Shown one piece after another: positions 22,275-25,665 of a stretch of 25,665 nucleotides of DNA (position 1 is the first letter of the stretch; every line of letters starts with the position of its first letter). Below the pieces are notes generated by a model that saw only the letters and a program-made list of their open reading frames with translations, ran no database searches and had not been told where the DNA came from. Origin of the DNA: Gastranaerophilus sp045639085 (GTDB lineage: Bacteria; Cyanobacteriota; Vampirovibrionia; Gastranaerophilales; Gastranaerophilaceae). The translations under genes and the position numbers were made by a program. The DNA lies in the NCBI GenBank assembly GCA_045639085.1, contig JAZUCM010000070.1, positions 1-25,665 of the forward strand. The letters run 5' to 3'.

Positions 22275-24378
22275 CTTTTATATCCTTTATCCTACTGCTT
22301 GCGTAAGACTTGAAATCGTCTTCCTGTGCGTAATTCGCGACGAAAGACTCATAACATTTTAGTGCTTTTTGCGCTTTATTCAAGGTATCATAGTCGATTC
22401 CCAAAAGATAATTTACAATCGTCAATTCGTTGTTTAGCGCAATTGCCTTTTCATAATCCACGATTGCGTCGGCAAATTTTTCTTTCGCGTCATATATCAT
22501 GCCGCGATAATAAAGCGCATAGCCATTTTTAGGATTTTTCGTAATAATCTCGTTGAGAATCGTCAAACTTTCATCATATTTTTCAGACTCGAAAAGATTC
22601 ATTGCGGTCTCGAGCTTTTTCATGTCGCCTTGTTCTTCAACGTAAGCCAAAAGCTGTTTCGCATCAGCATGCTCTGGCTCAAGCGCCAAAGCTTTGTTCA
22701 AATACTGCAAGCCTTCAGCCTGAGAACCTTCATTGTCAACCAAAATTGTCGCAATATAATAAGCCGTATCAGCACTATTTGGATTAAGTGCAAACGCCTG
22801 CTTATAAGCCTCAAGCGCCTTTGGCATATCGTTCAAATTCTGCCAACATGTCGCAATAGTGAGCATGATTTCTTCCGTCATCGGGGTGATAGAAGAATAA
22901 ATCTGCACCGCACGAACATAATCACCTGCGTTGTAAAATTCAGACGCCTTTGCCAACTGACCATCGTTAATCTCACCCTGAATAGATGCTAGAGTTTCTT
23001 TAACCTGTGAGTTTTCAGGGAACTTCGCATTGGCAATTTTCAACAAAGAAATCGCGCCGTTATAATCCTTTTTCTGGCTTTGCGCAATCGCCAAATTAAC
23101 GTAAACTTCCGCATTATTCGGCTCAAGTGCCAGAACTTCTTTGTAAATCGAAATCGCTTCATCTAGCTTGTTTTCCTTGTGCAAATCCAACGCATAAAGA
23201 TAAAGTTCATCCGCCGGTTTTCCTGATGTTGAGTGTTTTTTAACATAATCAACGAACTCGGAAGTCGACAAAGTTGAACGTAAAAGATTTTTCAACTCAT
23301 ACGCAGCGATGTCATTGTTCGGCTCAATCGCGAGAACTTTTTCAAAAAGAACTTGAGCGTCCTTAGTTCTGCCCATTTCTTTATATGTCTGGGCCTTATA
23401 AAGATTTGCCAGCGCATTTTTCGGGTAAAGCAACAAGACTGAATCATAAGCCTCGAGCGCTTTTTTATAATCTTTTTTCTGCTGATAAAGCGTACCAACA
23501 TTCAAACGCGCATTAACATTGGTTTTGTCAAGTTGTTCAGCCTTCGCATAATAAGCCAGTGCTTCGTCAAACTTGCCTTGTTTTTGTAAAATTGCGCCCA
23601 AATTTGTCGTAACATTGGCATCCGATGGCGATTTATCAAGTTTTTTCTTATAAATACGTTCAAGCGAATACAAGACTTCAGGGTTATTATCAACACGCGA
23701 AAGAACAAAATTAAACTCCTTAACCGCCTCATCATCATTGCCCGTTATATCTAACATTTTTGCATAAGCAAGGCGCAAATCCGTATCTTCAGGCGCCAGC
23801 GCAACAGCCTTGCGGTAGTATTCAACAGACTTAGGGTTGTTGCGTAAAAGCTTCATCACATCACCCATCTGCTCAAAACTGTCTTTTACATAAGCCCTAT
23901 CACCAATAGACTGCATAAATTCATACCCTGCAGCCGCAAATTTGCCCTCAGCACGAAGTTGTTTTGCCGTCATAAAACGATTTTCTGATGATTTATTAAA
24001 CTTTATAGTAGAAAGGCAAGTTTCCAAATTCTTCTTAACCTGCGCAACAGCGCTACTAGAAGAGTTCGTAGCATTATTAGGCGGAAAATACAACAGATAA
24101 AAAAGCGCACTTCTGTAACAATCTGCCGCCCCGGAATAATCCTTGTTTTTGTTCGCAAGAAAAGACCCGTTCGCCAAATAAGAATTAATAAGCCCAATTC
24201 TTGCTGAATTATCCATATAATTGATTTTCAGCGCATTCTGGAACTCCAAAATTGCACTCGAATATTGATAATTAGCCAAATACTGTTGCCCCAGCTCATA
24301 ATGCTCGCCAAATCCGGCAAAAGCCGCACCAGATAAAGCCCCGAGACACATTGCACTTATTAAAACTCTTCTAATCAT
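22264..24378 (-). CDS. Secreted tetratricopeptide-repeat protein, 704 aa
   Basis: Residues 1-21 (MIRRVLISAMCLGALSGAAFA) form a signal peptide with an A-x-A cleavage pattern. The rest is almost entirely TPR units, roughly a dozen or more, with the A(4)-x-x-L/Y and P(32) pattern, for example AEQLDKTNVNARLNVGTLYQ and VLALEPNNAEVYVNLAIAQ. The product is probably a periplasmic or surface scaffold for protein-protein contacts; no partner or enzyme domain is visible. GGGAG lies before the ATG and a TGTGGTATAAT promoter just upstream. Together with dus it forms a two-gene unit. Confidence 0.9.
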   Translation of the reverse strand: MIRRVLISAMCLGALSGAAFAGFGEHYELGQQYLANYQYSSAILEFQNALKINYMDNSARIGLINSYLANGSFLANKNKDYSGAADCYRSALFYLLYFPPNNATNSSSSAVAQVKKNLETCLSTIKFNKSSENRFMTAKQLRAEGKFAAAGYEFMQSIGDRAYVKDSFEQMGDVMKLLRNNPKSVEYYRKAVALAPEDTDLRLAYAKMLDITGNDDEAVKEFNFVLSRVDNNPEVLYSLERIYKKKLDKSPSDANVTTNLGAILQKQGKFDEALAYYAKAEQLDKTNVNARLNVGTLYQQKKDYKKALEAYDSVLLLYPKNALANLYKAQTYKEMGRTKDAQVLFEKVLAIEPNNDIAAYELKNLLRSTLSTSEFVDYVKKHSTSGKPADELYLYALDLHKENKLDEAISIYKEVLALEPNNAEVYVNLAIAQSQKKDYNGAISLLKIANAKFPENSQVKETLASIQGEINDGQLAKASEFYNAGDYVRAVQIYSSITPMTEEIMLTIATCWQNLNDMPKALEAYKQAFALNPNSADTAYYIATILVDNEGSQAEGLQYLNKALALEPEHADAKQLLAYVEEQGDMKKLETAMNLFESEKYDESLTILNEIITKNPKNGYALYYRGMIYDAKEKFADAIVDYEKAIALNNELTIVNYLLGIDYDTLNKAQKALKCYESFVANYAQEDDFKSYASSRIKDIKGVQ

Positions 24379-24404
24379 GATGGATACACTCCCTTTACAA
24401 ACCC

Positions 24405-24434
24405 ATTATACCACATCAAAATAAAACATGTAAC
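24405..24434 (-). promoter_or_regulatory. Promoter of the TPR-dus unit
   Basis: On the minus strand GTTACA and TATAAT are 18 bases apart, and the -10 is part of TGTGGTATAAT. Predicted start near 24398 leaves a 20-base leader with the ribosome site. Confidence 0.65.
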
Positions 24435-24462
24435 TTGCACAAGAGGGTAAATGTTTGGAGAA

Positions 24463-24491
24463 TAAAAAATTGGCTGAGGAAGACCTCAGCC
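24463..24491 (-). terminator. Terminator of prepilin C
   Basis: A perfect 8-bp stem GGCTGAGG (24472-24479) / CCTCAGCC (24484-24491) with loop AAGA is followed on the minus strand by AATTTTTTATT. It lies 25 bases after the prepilin C stop. Confidence 0.88.
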
Positions 24492-24516
24492 TACAGTTAA
24501 AAATCTTTCGTTAAGA

Positions 24517-25557
24517 CTACCGCTTAACACAACGGACACGATACTCATTAATCCGAGATGCTGCAAAAGCACCGCCGGAAGCAAAACTCATACGCCAAGC
24601 TGTTCCATTTTCACCCGATTTAACAACCGAACCTGACCAATAATATTTGTTATAAATTGTTCCAACAATTTCATGATTGAAAAATATTGCCATAAGCTCC
24701 TCTATATTCGGCATACGTGAATCAGCATCTTGCGCCACACAAGCAGCACTAGCTTCTACGTTCGAAAAAACTGCGCCTTCTCCTCCTGCCTCACCAGCTA
24801 AAGGCATTGGAGCAATAACTATTGTATCGGCACTATACAGTGCGGTAATAAAACCTTGATCTTTACCAACTTGATTTGGACCTTTCGAACCATTAAAATC
24901 GTAAACAAAATTTGCACACATTTTAGGTTGAGAATAGTAATAATCAAACCCTTCATGCTTAGATTCACATAACGGATTATAAAACAACAAAACACTTTCC
25001 CCATTTTGAGTTTCAAAAGCGGCGGCCTTTGTATTAACATAAGATTGCGGATTTTGATTCGAATTTTTTCCATCAGAAGAAACCCATTTATCAGTAAACA
25101 TACTGTTAAACTCACCTAAAGTCAGTGCGCTTGACCATGATTTTGCCGAACCAACCAGGTTTGTGTAGCTGGAAGCAATTCCGCAATCAGCTAAATGTTG
25201 ATAATCACAAATATTATTTATCTTTAAAACCTTAGACAGACCTTCGGTTAAAAACGCTTCAGCAGCGGTATCAGCAGTAATTGAACTATTTTCTTCATCA
25301 TAAATAAATGTACCGTACCCACCGAGTTGTGGCATCATTGCGATGGCTTGGGACATACGGGGATATAGGGCTTTGCGTTGAGTGTTCCAAGTCCGTTCGT
25401 TAATATTCGCCATTAAGCTTGGTAAAGTAATCGCCGCGACAACGCCGATGATTGTCAACGATAGTAAAATCTCCGCCATGGTGAAAGCCTTGCGGCGAGT
25501 CAATAAGTGAATAGGTGAATAAGTGAATATGAAGTGGTCCCCAAAACCTGGACACAA
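24517..25557 (-). CDS. Type IV prepilin-like protein with C-type-lectin-like tail, 5' end disturbed by IS (prepilin C)
   Basis: A paralogue of prepilins A and B: A|FTMAEILLSLTIIGVVAAITLPSLMANINERTWNTQRKALYPRMSQAIAMMP, then DFNGSKGPN, then a DUF1566/Lcl-like end (SRMPNIEEL...YYWSGSV...AWRMSF...VRCVKR). The start is uncertain, because no ATG or ribosome site lies upstream of the processing site. TTG at 25557 lies inside the IS end, 2 bases after the transposase stop, and would give a 24-residue leader partly encoded by 8-bp repeats. TTG at 25503 would give MTRRKA, like normal short leaders. An IS3-type end lies at 25530, so the native start and promoter may be lost and expression may rely on the IS. 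Confidence 0.75.
   Translation of the reverse strand: MCPGFGDHFIFTYSPIHLLTRRKAFTMAEILLSLTIIGVVAAITLPSLMANINERTWNTQRKALYPRMSQAIAMMPQLGGYGTFIYDEENSSITADTAAEAFLTEGLSKVLKINNICDYQHLADCGIASSYTNLVGSAKSWSSALTLGEFNSMFTDKWVSSDGKNSNQNPQSYVNTKAAAFETQNGESVLLFYNPLCESKHEGFDYYYSQPKMCANFVYDFNGSKGPNQVGKDQGFITALYSADTIVIAPMPLAGEAGGEGAVFSNVEASAACVAQDADSRMPNIEELMAIFFNHEIVGTIYNKYYWSGSVVKSGENGTAWRMSFASGGAFAASRINEYRVRCVKR
25502..25529. repeat. 8-bp tandem repeats upstream of prepilin C, cut by an IS
   Basis: Units on plus are aataagtg, aataggtg and aataagtg, then half a unit (aata) before the IS end at 25530. On the coding strand the array reads ttcactta/ttcaccta-type octamers, translated as FTYSPIHLL. A degenerate unit (gcgagtc) follows on the gene side. 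Confidence 0.85.
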
Positions 25558-25665
25558 ATTAAGCAGCCAATAAAAAATCTCTGTATCTGCACGGAGACAG
25601 TTTATTTTTGTTCCACTGTGGCCTATTGTTATAGATTAGCACGTATTTATTAACAAGGTCAATAA
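25530..25665 (-). mobile_element. Right end of an IS3-family insertion sequence (partial)
   Basis: The plus strand begins TGAAGTGGTCCCCAAAACC and continues TGGACA. This is a typical IS3-family terminal inverted repeat (TG end, run of C, run of A, TGGACA). Immediately inside is the 3' end of an OrfB-type transposase on the minus strand. The other end and the target duplication lie outside the window. Confidence 0.88.
25559..25665 (-). CDS. IS3-family transposase OrfB, C-terminal end (partial)
   Basis: The last 35 codons before TAA (25559-25561) read IDLVNKYVLIYNN then RPQWNKNKLSPCRYRDFLLAA. This is the characteristic end of the DDE (rve) integrase domain of IS3-family OrfB: YN..R.Q....LSP..YR. 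The stop lies about 29 bases from the element end, as usual in this family. The catalytic part is beyond the window edge. Confidence 0.9.
   Translation of the reverse strand, partial: IDLVNKYVLIYNNRPQWNKNKLSPCRYRDFLLAA

Noticed and set aside
24517..25557. Calling prepilin C a pseudogene
   Set aside because: The frame is intact from the cleavage site to the terminator and TTG starts remain possible; only the 5' end is in doubt.

Overview
The window looks like a chromosomal segment of an uncultured, AT-rich gut bacterium, most probably from the non-photosynthetic sister group of Cyanobacteria (Gastranaerophilales / 'Melainabacteria', Vampirovibrionia). This is inferred from the unusually rich set of type IV prepilin-like genes with the FTMAEILLSL / FTLAEVLIA start, low GC, ordinary bacterial code, meso-diaminopimelate-type peptidoglycan genes and gene order. 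No rRNA or tRNA was found to anchor the assignment. Housekeeping genes are mixed with accessory genes: five prepilin-like genes, two complete toxin-antitoxin pairs, an orphan XRE regulator and the end of an IS3-family insertion sequence.

Layout. 1-350: tail of an unknown gene, a terminator, and a non-coding block of degenerate 8-bp repeats arranged as an inverted repeat. 351-3264: prs (minus), a lineage-specific hypothetical gene, and prepilin A (minus) with a C-type-lectin-like (DUF1566/Lcl) C-terminus. 3265-5325: a long divergent intergenic region with two possible prepilin promoters, a run of eleven C and a 14-bp perfect inverted repeat, then a divergent ATP-type PEP carboxykinase. 5326-6781: two terminators, a repeat element that includes the 3' end of rpsP, rpsP itself, and a small strongly expressed hypothetical gene. 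6943-9340: a putative HExxH metallopeptidase, a small XRE regulator, and the divergent prepilin B, whose leader is encoded by 8-bp repeats. 9351-16850: cell-envelope block with N-acetylmuramoyl-L-alanine amidase, a glyoxalase-like gene and glmU on minus, and ftsI-like PBP, murE and a short nagA on plus. 16910-18284: hipBA. 18288-20369: two related pilins D and E (minus), separated by a terminator. 20732-21307: higBA. 21294-24378: a dus gene overlapping a large secreted TPR protein gene (minus). 24517-25665: prepilin C (minus), whose upstream end is cut by the end of an IS3-family element.

How it fits together. The glmU, ftsI, murE, amidase and nagA products make, cross-link, cut and recycle peptidoglycan. 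The prepilins would form or decorate a type IV pilus or pseudopilus; no assembly ATPase, platform protein or prepilin peptidase is in the window. The most unusual signal is that two of the three lectin-tailed prepilin genes (B and C) have degenerate 8-bp tandem repeats directly upstream of the processing site. In C an IS3 element ends inside the repeat. A related 8-bp repeat block lies in the non-coding DNA at the left end. This suggests octamer arrays as joining points for prepilin cassettes. A second theme is that the antitoxin, toxin and regulator genes have well-formed promoters whose predicted start point is the start codon itself (leaderless mRNAs), often with palindromic or tandem operator-like sites.
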